Positions 1 to 9,841 of a stretch of DNA of 64,000 bases are shown here, piece by piece. Where the stretch lies: positions 1,547,400 to 1,611,399 of the forward strand of contig CAXXDX010000006.1 in the NCBI GenBank assembly GCA_963677605.2. The letters are read 5' to 3'. How positions within the stretch are numbered: the stretch's first letter is position 1; every line of letters begins with the position of its first letter. A model generated the notes under the pieces. That model saw nothing but the letters and a program-made list of their open reading frames with translations. It was not told the origin of the DNA and searched no databases. Made by a program: the position numbers and the translations under genes. This DNA comes from JAGLOK01 sp963677605 (lineage in GTDB: Bacteria > Bacillota > Clostridia > Christensenellales > UMGS416).

Positions 1-3000
1 GTGATATGCCTATCCTTTCAAATGATGAATGACCAATGATTATTCCGTCATACTCACCTGTTGCTATCTTACTTACAAATCTCTGTCTTTTCTTCTTCTG
101 AAAGTCTTTCTTTGTAGCAAGAAGTAGGTTAGCAGAAGGATACAGTCTCATCATTTCATTACCCATCTGTTCTACAAGATGATTGGGTACTACATAAAGA
201 ATCTTGTTAGCAAGTCCCAGCCTTTTAAGCTCCATACCGGCACTGCACATTACAAATGTCTTTCCAGCTCCCACTTCGTGAGCAAGAAGCGTATTACCAC
301 CATACAATATGCGTGCCACAGCGTTCTTTTGGTGCTCTCTTAAACTTATCTCCGGATTCATTCCAGGGAATGTTAGGTGTTCTCCGTCATATTCTCTGAG
401 TCTTATGTTATTAAATGTATTGTTGTAAAAGGAAACGAGCCTGTTTCTTCTTTCAGGCTCGTTGAATATCCATTCTTTAAATATGTTCATAAGCATTCGC
501 TGTTTTTCTCGTACAGCTATTGTTTCCTTATGATTATATATTGCCTTTCCGTCTAAATCATAATCATTGATTTTAAGAGTTCGCATATTCAATGTGTTCT
601 CTATTATTGTATATGCATCCATCCTGCTGGTACCGTATACTTCTTTAGCTTCAAATGAATGTTTGGCCTGATGCTTGTTATGTATCTTCCATACACCCAG
701 CTTTATATTATATTCAGCTTCCAAATTATATCTTGCATAATATGGCGGTTCCAGTGTTTCAACCAAAAACTCTGTTATGTCATTACCAGGTATCCAAGTA
801 GCTGCAAGCCGAACTTCTATATCCCCCGCTTCCAAGTCTTCAGGCTGTACGTTTTCCAGCATACCTACATTAAGGTTATACTCTGAATCATCCTTTGCAT
901 ACTCCTTGGCTATCTTGAGCTTATCCCTTACATTACCGCTTAAATACTCATCAGCTGTTTCATAGTTCTCATATGGATTGTCACTATTAAATGTGATTGG
1001 GTTCCTAAAGATTACGCCTTTTAAGTCCTCTATTACTCTTTCAGGAGTTTGTTTGGTAAGGGAGGCCATATATTCAATATCAACTCTGCCTTTTTCATTA
1101 AGTGATATTGTCAGTGCTTCTGCTGCTGTATCTGCATGGTCTATATTGATATATGGCTTTATAGTTCTTTTAAAGAACATATCAGCTTTTTTGATATTAC
1201 CTTCATCATCAATTACTTCTAACGATGCAAGTAATGGAAAGTCTGCATCCTGTGCACATACAAGCTCAACTGCTCTGCTGTTTATATTCCCATGTGACTT
1301 TATGAAGCTGTCATAAACTTCGTTCAGGTTCTGTCTTGATTCCTCAAACTCCGAATCACTGCCATAATCAGTCTGTACTTGTATAGTGTCTCTTACAGCT
1401 GTTCTGAGTGCTATCATATCCTTTATACGTTTATCGTGTAAATCAGATAGCTCCTGCTTTATCATCACTGAGTTTTCACGGTAATATACATCATCATTTA
1501 CAAGTGTGAAGCTATAGTTTTTAACATCATAGCTTGCAGGTATTGTTATTGTTTCTTCTTCAAGTTCCAGGCTTTCATCAAAACTCGGCGTAATATCTGC
1601 TGTAAGGTTTAGGATTGCTCTATTCAGCTGATTAGAAAGCACTTCTCCTTCAATTGGAATACATGCCGTTTCCTGACCATACATCCCAGTCTTGTATACC
1701 ATTTCACCCAATACCATTTCAGGATTGTCTATATAGTACTGATTAACAGGAACACCGCTTGATGTTTGCCCTATGCTTGTCCACTCGGGTATGATATCTA
1801 TCATCCTGTCACGTTTCTGGAAGAATAATATATCCGATGTTACTTCTGTGCCAGCGTTCTGCTTGAATGCGTTATTAGGAAGCCTAACTGCTCCTACCAG
1901 CTCCGCTCGTTTTGCTATATACTCACGGAATGAGCTGTTCGTTTTATCCATTGTGCCTTTTGAGGTAATTACAGCTACAATACCGCTTGGTCTTACCATA
2001 TCTATTGATTTAGCTATAAAGTAATCATGTATCAGGAAGTTATACTTATCATACTTACTGTCATTTATCTTGTAGTTACCAAAAGGTACATTACCTATTA
2101 CGACATCATAGCAGTTTTCAGGCAGTCCTGAGTTTTCAAAGCCGGTTACTCGTATATCGGCATTCTGATAAAGTTGCTGTGCTATACGTCCTGAGATACT
2201 GTCAAGTTCAACACCTGAAAGGTTACTGCTTTCTTTCATGCTTTCAGGCATACAACCGAAGAAGTTACCTGTACCCATTGCAGGCTCCAGTATATTGCCT
2301 TTATCAAATCCGAATCTTTCAAGCGCTTCATACATGCTCTTTATGATTACTGGAGAAGTATAATGTGCGTTAAGAGTTGAAGCTCTTGCATTCTCATACT
2401 CATAATCGTTAAGGAGGCTTTTCAACTCCAGATATTCAATTGTCCAGTCAGCTTTGCTTTTATCAAATACATCAGGCAGTCCGCCCCAGCCGACATACCT
2501 TGATAATATCTTCTGTTCATTTTCATCAGCTAATCTGTCTTCATTATCAATACTTTTAAGTAGCTTTATTGCTTCAACATTCCATCTATACTTTTCTTTT
2601 GGTGTGCCGTATCCCAGTTCATCGTCTTCGATAGTAAAATCGATTCTATTTACTTCTTTAACAGCTTCAATGACTTCAGGTTTCTTTTCAGAGAAGATAT
2701 TTAGTTCTTCATCAGTGAAGTATAAATTGCTATCAACAAGGTCTCTTATGTGTTCAGCTACATCATCCCATGAATAATTGATAGGATCACTTTTAAATCC
2801 ATTCCAATAGATATCTATACCGTTTTCGAATATATGCCATCTTATTGTTTTGTCGTTCCAAATTATCTCGCTGTAGAATATGCCGTACATATCCTGAAGT
2901 TCATGGATTAGGTTATCATTATCTTTATAAGTGTTTACAAGTTCATAGATATGTTCTTTACCTTTTTGGGTTATGTTCCCCTGCTTTAGTATGCCAATGA

Positions 3001-4726
3001 AAACATCGAAGTACTCGCTCTTGTCTGGCAGAATTTCTTCCTGTATAGGTGTTTCTGCAATGACTTCTGTTTCATCAGATGTTTCCTCTTGAATTTCCAC
3101 TGGGACAACTGATTTTTCAATGTCTTCCTTTGAGTTCATACCGAGCAATGAAAGCTGCTCCTGCTCGCTTTGTGGCTTTATCGGTGGTTTATCGTATCTG
3201 CTTTGTTTTTCATAATACTTTCCATTGTTAATTAGTGTTTCTATTCTCTTTGCAGTCTGAGCCCAGGTAAGTTTTATTCTTGGTTTATCTTCACCGAAAA
3301 CCATAATGTCTATGCCTTTTGAACTATGCCAAGTAGTGCCGGATCTGTTCCCAAAGAAAGTATCAGACCAGCCGCCTATGCCATACTCCTGTTTTAAGAA
3401 ATCCTGCTTTTCTTTTGATGTATGCTCTTCAGAAAAGAAATCTACTATTCTTTGTTTTCCGTTTTCAAAACCGCTGCCTTTAAGCAGTGTTCTTTCAATA
3501 TCCTGTTCTTCATAATTGGCGTTTTCGTCATAGATTTCTATTTTGGGTATTAAAAAAGGAGCAATGGTTTCTGCTCCTTCATCTTTATTTATTTCTTCTA
3601 TCTCACTTGGTATACCAATTCCTTGAGTACTATCTCCTCCGCCTGCATCTGGATCATATTCCGATGCTGTACCGATTCTATGTAGTTGTTCGGATTCGGT
3701 ATCGGATTCTTCTCCAGCATCTGTTTCTGGAGTGTTATCATCATCTTGCTTGCTTCTTTGTTCACTTGGCTGAACGTCTGATTCAATGTCCCGTTGATTT
3801 TCATCTCCAGCAGACGATGTGGTTTGACTTCCCTCAGGTAGTTCATTGCCATCCTGCCGTACTTGCCTATCTGAGCTTTCTTCTTGCTCTTGTCTGTTAC
3901 TTTGATGTTCGGATACATTATCCCATTCTTCTCGCTGTAGGTTATGCTCATTTATATTTCCCCTTTCGTTAATTAGTTTTTGTTTGTTCTGTGTTTTAAC
4001 TGAACGTTCTATGGTAAGCAGAATATCTTTTGATATTTCATGGATTGCGTTATACAGTCTTAGTTTGAGCGGTGTGGTATTAAACTCCCAAATAGCTGAA
4101 AACGCCATTTCCTTATTATATTGACCACCTGTATCAAGTCCCGTTCTTTCGTTAACTATATGTCTTACTGAATCAATAACCGAGCTCACGAATCTAATTT
4201 CCACATTGTGCTCGTCCAGTTCCTCTAGGTATGAGCCTTCTGTTTCGTCATGGATACCGTATATATACTTCTCACAGTCTTCGCGGACCTTAATATCAAT
4301 AATATTGCTAAGATTATTGGTATTCAAATTTGAAGACATTTCTTTTTGCAGATAATTAAGAAATATTTCTCTGAGCTTGTTTTCATGCCGTTCTTCCAGC
4401 TGCCAGTGTGACGGCAGTTGTGCGCCATATGTGTCTTCGACATCAAACAAGTACTTCAATCCTGTTTCGCTATTTAGATCAAAAACTGCTATACTTCTTG
4501 TCCCTCTTTTTATTCTTCTGCCCAAATAGTTGTTCCATGAGTACATATCAGTAACAGCGGTTGCATCCGGACGTTGGGCGTATATCAAAAGTTTATCTTC
4601 AAGGTTGAATTTATACTGTTTGGATGAGAAGGTTAAAAACTTACGCCATTCTTCTCTATCTTTGTTTATCTTTTTAAGTGTTTCTTGAAGTATCTCTTCA
4701 GTTTCATAAAATCTTCTTCCTGCCAT
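1..4726 (-). CDS. ICE-type DNA methylase / SNF2 helicase giant protein, 3'-truncated by the window edge
   Basis: The reading frame is open from the ATG at 4726 to base 2, at least 1575 codons, and runs off the left edge. In order it shows an N-terminal region of the conjugative-element type (LLIYAQRPDATAV near residue 55), an acidic Gln/Ser/Asp-rich linker (about 265-390), an N6-adenine methylase core (NILEPAMGTGNF near 810, GNVPFG near 875 in place of NPPF) and the start of a SNF2-type helicase with Walker A HEVGAGKT near 1480. The remaining helicase motifs lie outside the window. Proteins of this layout are backbone genes of Tn1549-like integrative conjugative elements, where they are thought to act on DNA processing or protection. 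The start is preceded by AAAGGGG and overlaps the stop of the upstream small gene (TAATG), so the two are probably translationally coupled. The family call is firm; the exact role is not known. Confidence 0.93.
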   Translation of the reverse strand, partial: MAGRRFYETEEILQETLKKINKDREEWRKFLTFSSKQYKFNLEDKLLIYAQRPDATAVTDMYSWNNYLGRRIKRGTRSIAVFDLNSETGLKYLFDVEDTYGAQLPSHWQLEERHENKLREIFLNYLQKEMSSNLNTNNLSNIIDIKVREDCEKYIYGIHDETEGSYLEELDEHNVEIRFVSSVIDSVRHIVNERTGLDTGGQYNKEMAFSAIWEFNTTPLKLRLYNAIHEISKDILLTIERSVKTQNKQKLINERGNINEHNLQREEWDNVSEHQSNRQEQEESSDRQVRQDGNELPEGSQTTSSAGDENQRDIESDVQPSEQRSKQDDDNTPETDAGEESDTESEQLHRIGTASEYDPDAGGGDSTQGIGIPSEIEEINKDEGAETIAPFLIPKIEIYDENANYEEQDIERTLLKGSGFENGKQRIVDFFSEEHTSKEKQDFLKQEYGIGGWSDTFFGNRSGTTWHSSKGIDIMVFGEDKPRIKLTWAQTAKRIETLINNGKYYEKQSRYDKPPIKPQSEQEQLSLLGMNSKEDIEKSVVPVEIQEETSDETEVIAETPIQEEILPDKSEYFDVFIGILKQGNITQKGKEHIYELVNTYKDNDNLIHELQDMYGIFYSEIIWNDKTIRWHIFENGIDIYWNGFKSDPINYSWDDVAEHIRDLVDSNLYFTDEELNIFSEKKPEVIEAVKEVNRIDFTIEDDELGYGTPKEKYRWNVEAIKLLKSIDNEDRLADENEQKILSRYVGWGGLPDVFDKSKADWTIEYLELKSLLNDYEYENARASTLNAHYTSPVIIKSMYEALERFGFDKGNILEPAMGTGNFFGCMPESMKESSNLSGVELDSISGRIAQQLYQNADIRVTGFENSGLPENCYDVVIGNVPFGNYKINDSKYDKYNFLIHDYFIAKSIDMVRPSGIVAVITSKGTMDKTNSSFREYIAKRAELVGAVRLPNNAFKQNAGTEVTSDILFFQKRDRMIDIIPEWTSIGQTSSGVPVNQYYIDNPEMVLGEMVYKTGMYGQETACIPIEGEVLSNQLNRAILNLTADITPSFDESLELEEETITIPASYDVKNYSFTLVNDDVYYRENSVMIKQELSDLHDKRIKDMIALRTAVRDTIQVQTDYGSDSEFEESRQNLNEVYDSFIKSHGNINSRAVELVCAQDADFPLLASLEVIDDEGNIKKADMFFKRTIKPYINIDHADTAAEALTISLNEKGRVDIEYMASLTKQTPERVIEDLKGVIFRNPITFNSDNPYENYETADEYLSGNVRDKLKIAKEYAKDDSEYNLNVGMLENVQPEDLEAGDIEVRLAATWIPGNDITEFLVETLEPPYYARYNLEAEYNIKLGVWKIHNKHQAKHSFEAKEVYGTSRMDAYTIIENTLNMRTLKINDYDLDGKAIYNHKETIAVREKQRMLMNIFKEWIFNEPERRNRLVSFYNNTFNNIRLREYDGEHLTFPGMNPEISLREHQKNAVARILYGGNTLLAHEVGAGKTFVMCSAGMELKRLGLANKILYVVPNHLVEQMGNEMMRLYPSANLLLATKKDFQKKKRQRFVSKIATGEYDGIIIGHSSFERIGIS
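3598..3951 (-). CDS. TnpV-like transposon-encoded protein, overprinted inside the methylase-helicase gene
   Basis: This 117-codon ORF lies entirely inside the giant methylase-helicase gene, same strand, different frame. It covers the part that encodes the giant protein's disordered linker. Its product reads like TnpV: a GIMYPNI start region, IGKYGRMAMNYLRE, a GTLNQ element and a C-terminal EEIVLKELVYQ helix. The ATG has a ribosome site of its own (GAAAGGGGAAATATAA ahead of it), which an accidental frame would not be expected to have. TnpV is a recognised small protein family of unknown function in clostridial mobile elements. Both frames look protein-like, so I call it a real dual-coding gene, but expression is inferred. 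Confidence 0.7.
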   Translation of the reverse strand: MSITYSEKNGIMYPNIKVTDKSKKKAQIGKYGRMAMNYLREVKPHRLLEMKINGTLNQTFSQVNKEASKMMITLQKQMLEKNPIPNPNNYIESVQHRNMIQMQAEEIVLKELVYQVR

Positions 4727-4923
4727 TAAACATTCCCCTTTCTGCTTATTCTAAGATATATGCTCCAGATACAGTCATCCGGTCTGTATTCTCTAAAAGC
4801 ATTATCCGGTCTGTTGGGGCAGCATCTGTACGGGCATCCATAACAGCAGTCACCTTCCGGATACACGCTTGCTGCCTCCTTGATACTTCCTATTGGTCGG
4901 TAAAATCCTGTTATGAGTTTCAT
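4726..4923 (-). CDS. small cysteine-rich protein of the conjugative element
   Basis: A 65-residue protein starting MKLITGFYRP. It has a dense cysteine cluster (CCYGCPYRCC, residues 24-33) and a lone Cys near 49, suggesting metal binding or a disulphide knot. The start at 4923 is chosen over an upstream in-frame ATG at 4956 because AAAGGAA sits just ahead of it. Its TAA overlaps the ATG of the methylase-helicase gene. I do not recognise the family; linkage to the backbone gene suggests it belongs to the mobile element. Confidence 0.6.
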   Translation of the reverse strand: MKLITGFYRPIGSIKEAASVYPEGDCCYGCPYRCCPNRPDNAFREYRPDDCIWSIYLRISRKGNV

Positions 4924-5007
4924 TGTTCGTTCCTTTCTTGGGTACAAAAAAAGAAGCACAGTTTTGTGCTTCTTTCATATTATTTGATATTTAGTTTTAT
5001 ATATGAC

Positions 5008-5250
5008 CTATAGTTCTTTTAAATTCTCCAAGCATTCTTTACATATCATTTTATCTTTATACTCTCTAACATCCTTTGTGCTTTCACAAAAGAAGCATTC
5101 CGGATAGTACTTTTTCATAATTATCATGTTATCTTCAACATACATTTCTATTGCTGTGTCTTTAGCAAGACTAAATGAATCTCTTAGTTCCTTGGGTACA
5201 ACAACCCTCCCTAAATGATCAACCCTTCTGGCAATACCTATCGATTTCAT
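5008..5250 (-). CDS. AbrB/SpoVT-type transcriptional regulator with C-terminal zinc ribbon
   Basis: About 80 residues. The first half is an AbrB/SpoVT swapped-hairpin DNA-binding domain (MKSIGIARRVDHLGRVVVPKE, residues 1-21, then LRDSF). The second half has two Cys pairs, CFFC and CKEC, about 18 residues apart, forming a likely zinc ribbon. I chose the ATG at 5250 because AGAGGA lies at proper distance; an upstream ATG at 5265 has no better site. Proteins of this two-domain type usually repress their own or nearby promoters. Here it lies upstream of the cysteine-rich and methylase-helicase genes on the same strand, so it may control the element's transfer genes (inference). Confidence 0.85.
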   Translation of the reverse strand: MKSIGIARRVDHLGRVVVPKELRDSFSLAKDTAIEMYVEDNMIIMKKYYPECFFCESTKDVREYKDKMICKECLENLKEL

Positions 5251-5393
5251 AAAATATCCTCTCAATACATTTTCTCAAGTATATCATAATTATTGTAGCC
5301 TTGATATATTATACTTTTTGAATATGTTACTTAGTTATGTTAAAATTATGATATTAAAATTATAAATTAAAGCAGGAGTTTTCATTAAAGAAT

Positions 5394-5630
5394 ATGCAAG
5401 CTACAGAAGATATTAAAGTATTAAAAGAGAAGTGTAAACACTGTGAAATCGAATACGAAATAAAAATTGATTATACCTATGAGATTAATAAAGCTAGACA
5501 TATATTAATAAAAACACCAAAGGGTAAATGCTCTGATAATGTCATTTTTATAGAAAATAAAAGTATGCATGCCGCAGTAAAATGTCCTAACTGCAATAAG
5601 TATAATAAAATAAATATTGATAATAAATAA
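5394..5630 (+). CDS. small hypothetical protein with a four-cysteine zinc-ribbon-like pattern
   Basis: A 78-residue plus-strand gene, alone among minus-strand genes and divergent from the AbrB-type regulator. Two pairs, CKHC (residues 14-17) and CPNC (about 64-67), resemble a split zinc ribbon. The nearest ribosome-like site, GCAGGAG, is about 17 bases before the ATG, farther than usual, so the start is uncertain. I do not recognise the family. It may be an accessory gene of the mobile element. Confidence 0.5.
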   Translation: MQATEDIKVLKEKCKHCEIEYEIKIDYTYEINKARHILIKTPKGKCSDNVIFIENKSMHAAVKCPNCNKYNKINIDNK

Positions 5631-5713
5631 TTACTCATTTAGTTCTATAAACATATATACTTCAACTTATTCTTTCAGCTTAGTAATCTTCATAGTCCTA
5701 TTGCTATGTAAAA

Positions 5714-6790
5714 CTATTCGTTCACAACAATATTCTTTCCGGTCTCTTTACCTTGATACAATAATTTATCAGCATTTTTTATTATTTCATCAAGACTCAA
5801 TCCGCGTACATATTTAGAACATCCAATAGTAACAGTCATTAACATATTTAAACCGTCACATTCCAAATTCATTTTTGAAATATTGTCTCTGATTCGTTCC
5901 ATTGTATCATACCCATCTTTAAGATTAGTATCCGATAGAATTATAAGAAACTCTTCACCACCCCAGCGACCAACAATATCCTTCTTCCTTATTGTTTTAA
6001 TAACTGTTTTGCTTATAGATTTTAAGGCTTTGTCTCCACACAAATGGCCATATTCGTCATTAATGTCTTTAAAATTATCAATATCCATAATGCCAATAAA
6101 AAAAGCAGCTTCATTATTGTTTGCCAAGACTATAGATTCTTCTAGTTTCTTATAAAGAAATCGTCTATTAGGTAGTCCGGTAAGCTGATCATAATTGGCC
6201 ATATACTCATTTTTATCGTTAAGATTTTTTAAAAATATCTCGTATTTTTTCACAGCAGTTCGGTATACAATTTATGTATAAACTACAACTCCAAATGCCG
6301 CAATGATAGTTATTATATGTATCATTAACATCATGTTTTGTGAAACATATACTAAAGGAGTATAATCAGAAAACAATATCTCAATGAGAATATACTCTAC
6401 TAAACAAGCCAAGCTTAATGAATATCGCAACGCTTTTTTTAATGCATCTGAAACGAAAAGGAATACTATTGCACTTAATAAAAAATACTGTATCCCAGAA
6501 TTAGGACCTATTATATAAATACTACTAAACACTATAATATTAGCATTTATGAAAGTTAAAATCACAGCTGACTTAATATGTCCGCGCCAAAACACATGTA
6601 ATATAGCAATAAAAAATATATTAGTAAATAGGATGACTGCAGATAAAGAGTACACTTTTATAGAAAAATAAAAAACAGAATATATAAAAGTACCGAATAT
6701 TGCATAAACGAATAATGCTATCATTGTACTTTCTTTTCTATTCTTATGCTTTTCATATAGTGCTTTTACAAAATTCTTAATAAAGTTCAT
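5714..6790 (-). pseudogene. membrane diguanylate cyclase broken by an in-frame TAA
   Basis: Two adjacent pieces in one frame. The 172-residue N-terminal part (6272-6790) has about six hydrophobic segments, like a membrane sensor domain. After a TAA at 6272-6274 and six codons, the frame continues as a complete GGDEF domain (to 5714) with YDQLTGLPNRR, an RKKD inhibitory site and the active-site GGEEF. Intact proteins of this kind are single chains of about 350 residues that make cyclic di-GMP. The only defect I see is the stop codon. A GTG at 6253 could restart translation of the GGDEF half, but I see no ribosome site ahead of it. A soluble GGDEF fragment or stop readthrough is possible; loss of function is more likely. 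Confidence 0.8.
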
Positions 6791-7149
6791 AACAATATCC
6801 TTTTTATCATTAGCCAGTTATTATTAAAACTTAACTGACTTAACACAGACTCAACACGTTTGATATTTGAATAATTTTTATAGAATATACAAGCCATAAA
6901 AATACATATAATCCAATATATTTAATAAATTATAAGTTTAAAAGAGCACTTAAATGCTCTTTATGATATGGCTTTAGTCATAATTCGTTCACTAAATATT
7001 GAATATGCTAATATCAAACCAATCCATTATCATCCATAACAAACCCCTTACCAGCATTAAGTGTTTGACTATAAGACAGCCTAAAAGATTAATCTCCTTG
7101 ACCTTAGATGCTAATTAAGTATCGTTGAATAGTTAACTAGAAAACTCTT
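6791..7149. other. 359-base gap with one weak hairpin
   Basis: No coding frame with a ribosome site was found here. The only structure seen is AAGAGCA / TGCTCTT with a 6-base loop at 6942-6961. On the minus strand it is followed by TTTTAAACTT, so it may be a weak terminator for the upstream GGDEF-HD-GYP gene. Confidence 0.4.
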
Positions 7150-9609
7150 TTATTGTTTTTCAAATATTTCTGTAAATTCTATCACAATATCTGGATCAAA
7201 TTGGGTTCCCGAACATCTCTTTATTTCAGCTATAGCATCTGATACCAATAATGCTTTTCTATAGGTTCTGTCAGAAGTCATTGCTTCAAACGCATCTGCA
7301 ATACAAATAATTCGAGCAACTAATGGAATCTCAATGCCTTTCAGGCCTTGTGGGTATCCATTCCCATCCCAATGTTCGTGATGGCTCAATACATATTCTG
7401 CTAATCCAGAATATACATCTACGGATTTCAGCAGCTTATAACTATTTTCCGGGTGTTTCTTTATTTCTGTATACTCTTCTTCGCTCAAAGGCCCTTTTTT
7501 GTTCAATATAGAGTCATCAACAGCAATCTTTCCAATATCGTGCATCACACCTGCTGCTTCAACTTCTTTTATAGTTTCATCACTTAGGTTCATTTTTTTA
7601 GCTATTTTTTTAGCGATTTCACTAACTTTTTCTGAATGTATTTTTTCTCTGCTGTTTTTTGCATTTAACGTGCTTAAGATAAGCTGAATTGCGTTATAGC
7701 GCATACTCTGGCTTTCTATAACTTTTTTTCTATACATGTGTCTTTCTGCTTCTGAAAATATAACATTCATTTTTTTATTCATATCAACTTTTGTTTGCCA
7801 TCCGATAGAAATAGATATAGGAATGTCTTCAATTTTTTCTTTTCCTACCTCCAATTGCAGTCTTTTCCCTAATTTTTCACTTTCTTGTTCTGTTGTATTA
7901 GGAAGGAGAACAACAAATTCATCTCCCCCGATTCTCGCTATTATTTCATCATGCCTACACTGACTTTTTAATACTTTTGCTACTATCTTAAGTAACTCAT
8001 CACCAGTTAAATGTCCAAACGTATCATTCGTTAATTTCAGTCCGTTAACATCAAGCAAAAGCAATGAAATCGGCAAATTACGCTCTGTATCCAATCGATT
8101 AATTTCTTCTTCATAGAACCTCCGATTATATAAACCTGTCAACTGGTCATAAAAGCTAAGTTTTTCTATTTTTCTTAAATACTCTTTCTGTTCAGTAATT
8201 CTTCTTACTACAGAAAGAACTTCATTGTCTGCAATCTTCACAATCCTTGCTTCAAAAAATTCTGTTTCTTTATGTATTTCCAAACTAAACTCTAGCATTT
8301 GCAGTTCATCTGTATCAACTGCTTTATTTATTTTCTCAATAGCCTCAGAAGCTATGCTTTCAGACAATACATCAAACAAGTTTTTCCCTAGAAAATATTT
8401 GTCTCCAATATTCAATCCAATTTTGTCATTTACATTGCTTCTTAAAAATATCCCATTAGGATCAATTATAAAAAACATATCAGGCATAGATTCTAATATA
8501 ATCCTATTTTTCTTCTCAATTGCTTTAAGACTTTTTTCATTTTCAATCATATGGTCAAAATAGCCAGAAGCGTGTGTCAATATATCATTTATAATTAGCC
8601 TCATTGCACTATATGGACCATTCTTATATATTGGCAAACGATATCCCATATTCTCTTTTAAAGAAATTTCTTGAACATCCTGATTTAGCTGTATAAAGGG
8701 TTTAATAATAAATCTTCTTTGATAAAAAATAAGTATTAATAAAAAGACTACAGTTATACATACGATAAAAGTAAGTATAAGGCTCTGCTTACTTTTTGCA
8801 TAATCAAAATCTGTTAACGGCGCGAAACTGCCAACAATCCAACCTGTCTCTTGTGTTTTATTCCATGCAATATAGCCTTTTTCTCCATCTATTGTAGTTA
8901 GACTTACACCTTCACCAGTTTCCTGAAACATACTATCTAATTGTGCTGTTATTATTTGTTCGTTTTCTTCAGATGCTCCTACCGATTCAATCATTGAATG
9001 CATTATAAGTGTTCCATTTGAATCAAGTAAAAAGGAAAAACCATTTTCAGACAATGTCAGTGACTTCAATATTTCAACCATACTATCTAAAGTGTTGTCT
9101 CCACCAATAACACCCATTAATTCATTTTCTTGATTATAAACCGGCTTTGCATAGGTAACAATCCAACTGTCTTGTGATGCGTTTAAATATATTGATGTTG
9201 TAATAAGCTCATTTTCCTCAATTGCTTTTGTATACCATGGTCTAGTTCTAAGGTCAAAGTCCTCAGGTGGAATCCAACCACTACCGTTAATCATTTTATT
9301 TTCTGGTGTACCGAAATATAATGACATGTAAGACGGTGTTGCCAGTAGCTTCTGCTCAATAAAATAAAGAATTTTACTATCATCGTCTTCTGTCTTCAAG
9401 AATATCTCAATAGATTCAATTGCCTCAACACTCTGATTTATATGACGTTCTATTGTTTCATTCATTAATATTAGTTTCAGATTTATGTTTGTCTCAATTT
9501 CAACTTGAATATCTTTATCGAGTTCATGGTACTCATAAATTAGCAATATGCTTATTGCAATTGCAAATATGACAACCATGATATAAATTCTTTTAATAAA
9601 AACATTCAT
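7150..9609 (-). CDS. dCache-PAS-GGDEF-HD-GYP cyclic di-GMP turnover protein
   Basis: 819 residues. A membrane segment (about 5-27) leads into a roughly 240-residue extracytoplasmic dCache sensor. A second membrane segment (about 275-300) is followed by a PAS domain (about 365-475; DMFFIIDPNG), a GGDEF domain (about 480-640) with intact GGDEF, and a full HD-GYP domain (HDIGKIAVDDSIL, HHEHWDGNGYP). The allosteric I-site is degenerate (RxxE), so the cyclase may lack product inhibition. The protein could both make and break cyclic di-GMP in response to an outside ligand, probably a small organic molecule given the dCache fold. It stands alone, 232 bases from the next gene upstream, inside the probable mobile element. 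Confidence 0.93.
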   Translation of the reverse strand: MNVFIKRIYIMVVIFAIAISILLIYEYHELDKDIQVEIETNINLKLILMNETIERHINQSVEAIESIEIFLKTEDDDSKILYFIEQKLLATPSYMSLYFGTPENKMINGSGWIPPEDFDLRTRPWYTKAIEENELITTSIYLNASQDSWIVTYAKPVYNQENELMGVIGGDNTLDSMVEILKSLTLSENGFSFLLDSNGTLIMHSMIESVGASEENEQIITAQLDSMFQETGEGVSLTTIDGEKGYIAWNKTQETGWIVGSFAPLTDFDYAKSKQSLILTFIVCITVVFLLILIFYQRRFIIKPFIQLNQDVQEISLKENMGYRLPIYKNGPYSAMRLIINDILTHASGYFDHMIENEKSLKAIEKKNRIILESMPDMFFIIDPNGIFLRSNVNDKIGLNIGDKYFLGKNLFDVLSESIASEAIEKINKAVDTDELQMLEFSLEIHKETEFFEARIVKIADNEVLSVVRRITEQKEYLRKIEKLSFYDQLTGLYNRRFYEEEINRLDTERNLPISLLLLDVNGLKLTNDTFGHLTGDELLKIVAKVLKSQCRHDEIIARIGGDEFVVLLPNTTEQESEKLGKRLQLEVGKEKIEDIPISISIGWQTKVDMNKKMNVIFSEAERHMYRKKVIESQSMRYNAIQLILSTLNAKNSREKIHSEKVSEIAKKIAKKMNLSDETIKEVEAAGVMHDIGKIAVDDSILNKKGPLSEEEYTEIKKHPENSYKLLKSVDVYSGLAEYVLSHHEHWDGNGYPQGLKGIEIPLVARIICIADAFEAMTSDRTYRKALLVSDAIAEIKRCSGTQFDPDIVIEFTEIFEKQ

Positions 9610-9841
9610 GCCTTAACTCTTTCCTATCTAATTTAATATTTCCTTAGTTTACTAAATAAATAATCAAACCCTAGAAAATTTACTAAGATTCCATGTTTTA
9701 CAACATCACTCAGTTTAGTTTACTCTTTTAAGACTAGTTATCAAAAATCATTATATGTTTAAATTCTTATCTTTGAAAACTATCAAAAAAAGATTAGATC
9801 AAACATTATCTTTAGGTTTTCTGTACGATTGATAATTAATA

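Noticed and set aside
3487..3972. 161-codon plus-strand frame opposite the methylase-helicase and TnpV
   Set aside because: Composition (Tyr, Leu, Phe, His-rich) is that of an antisense shadow, and no ribosome site is present.
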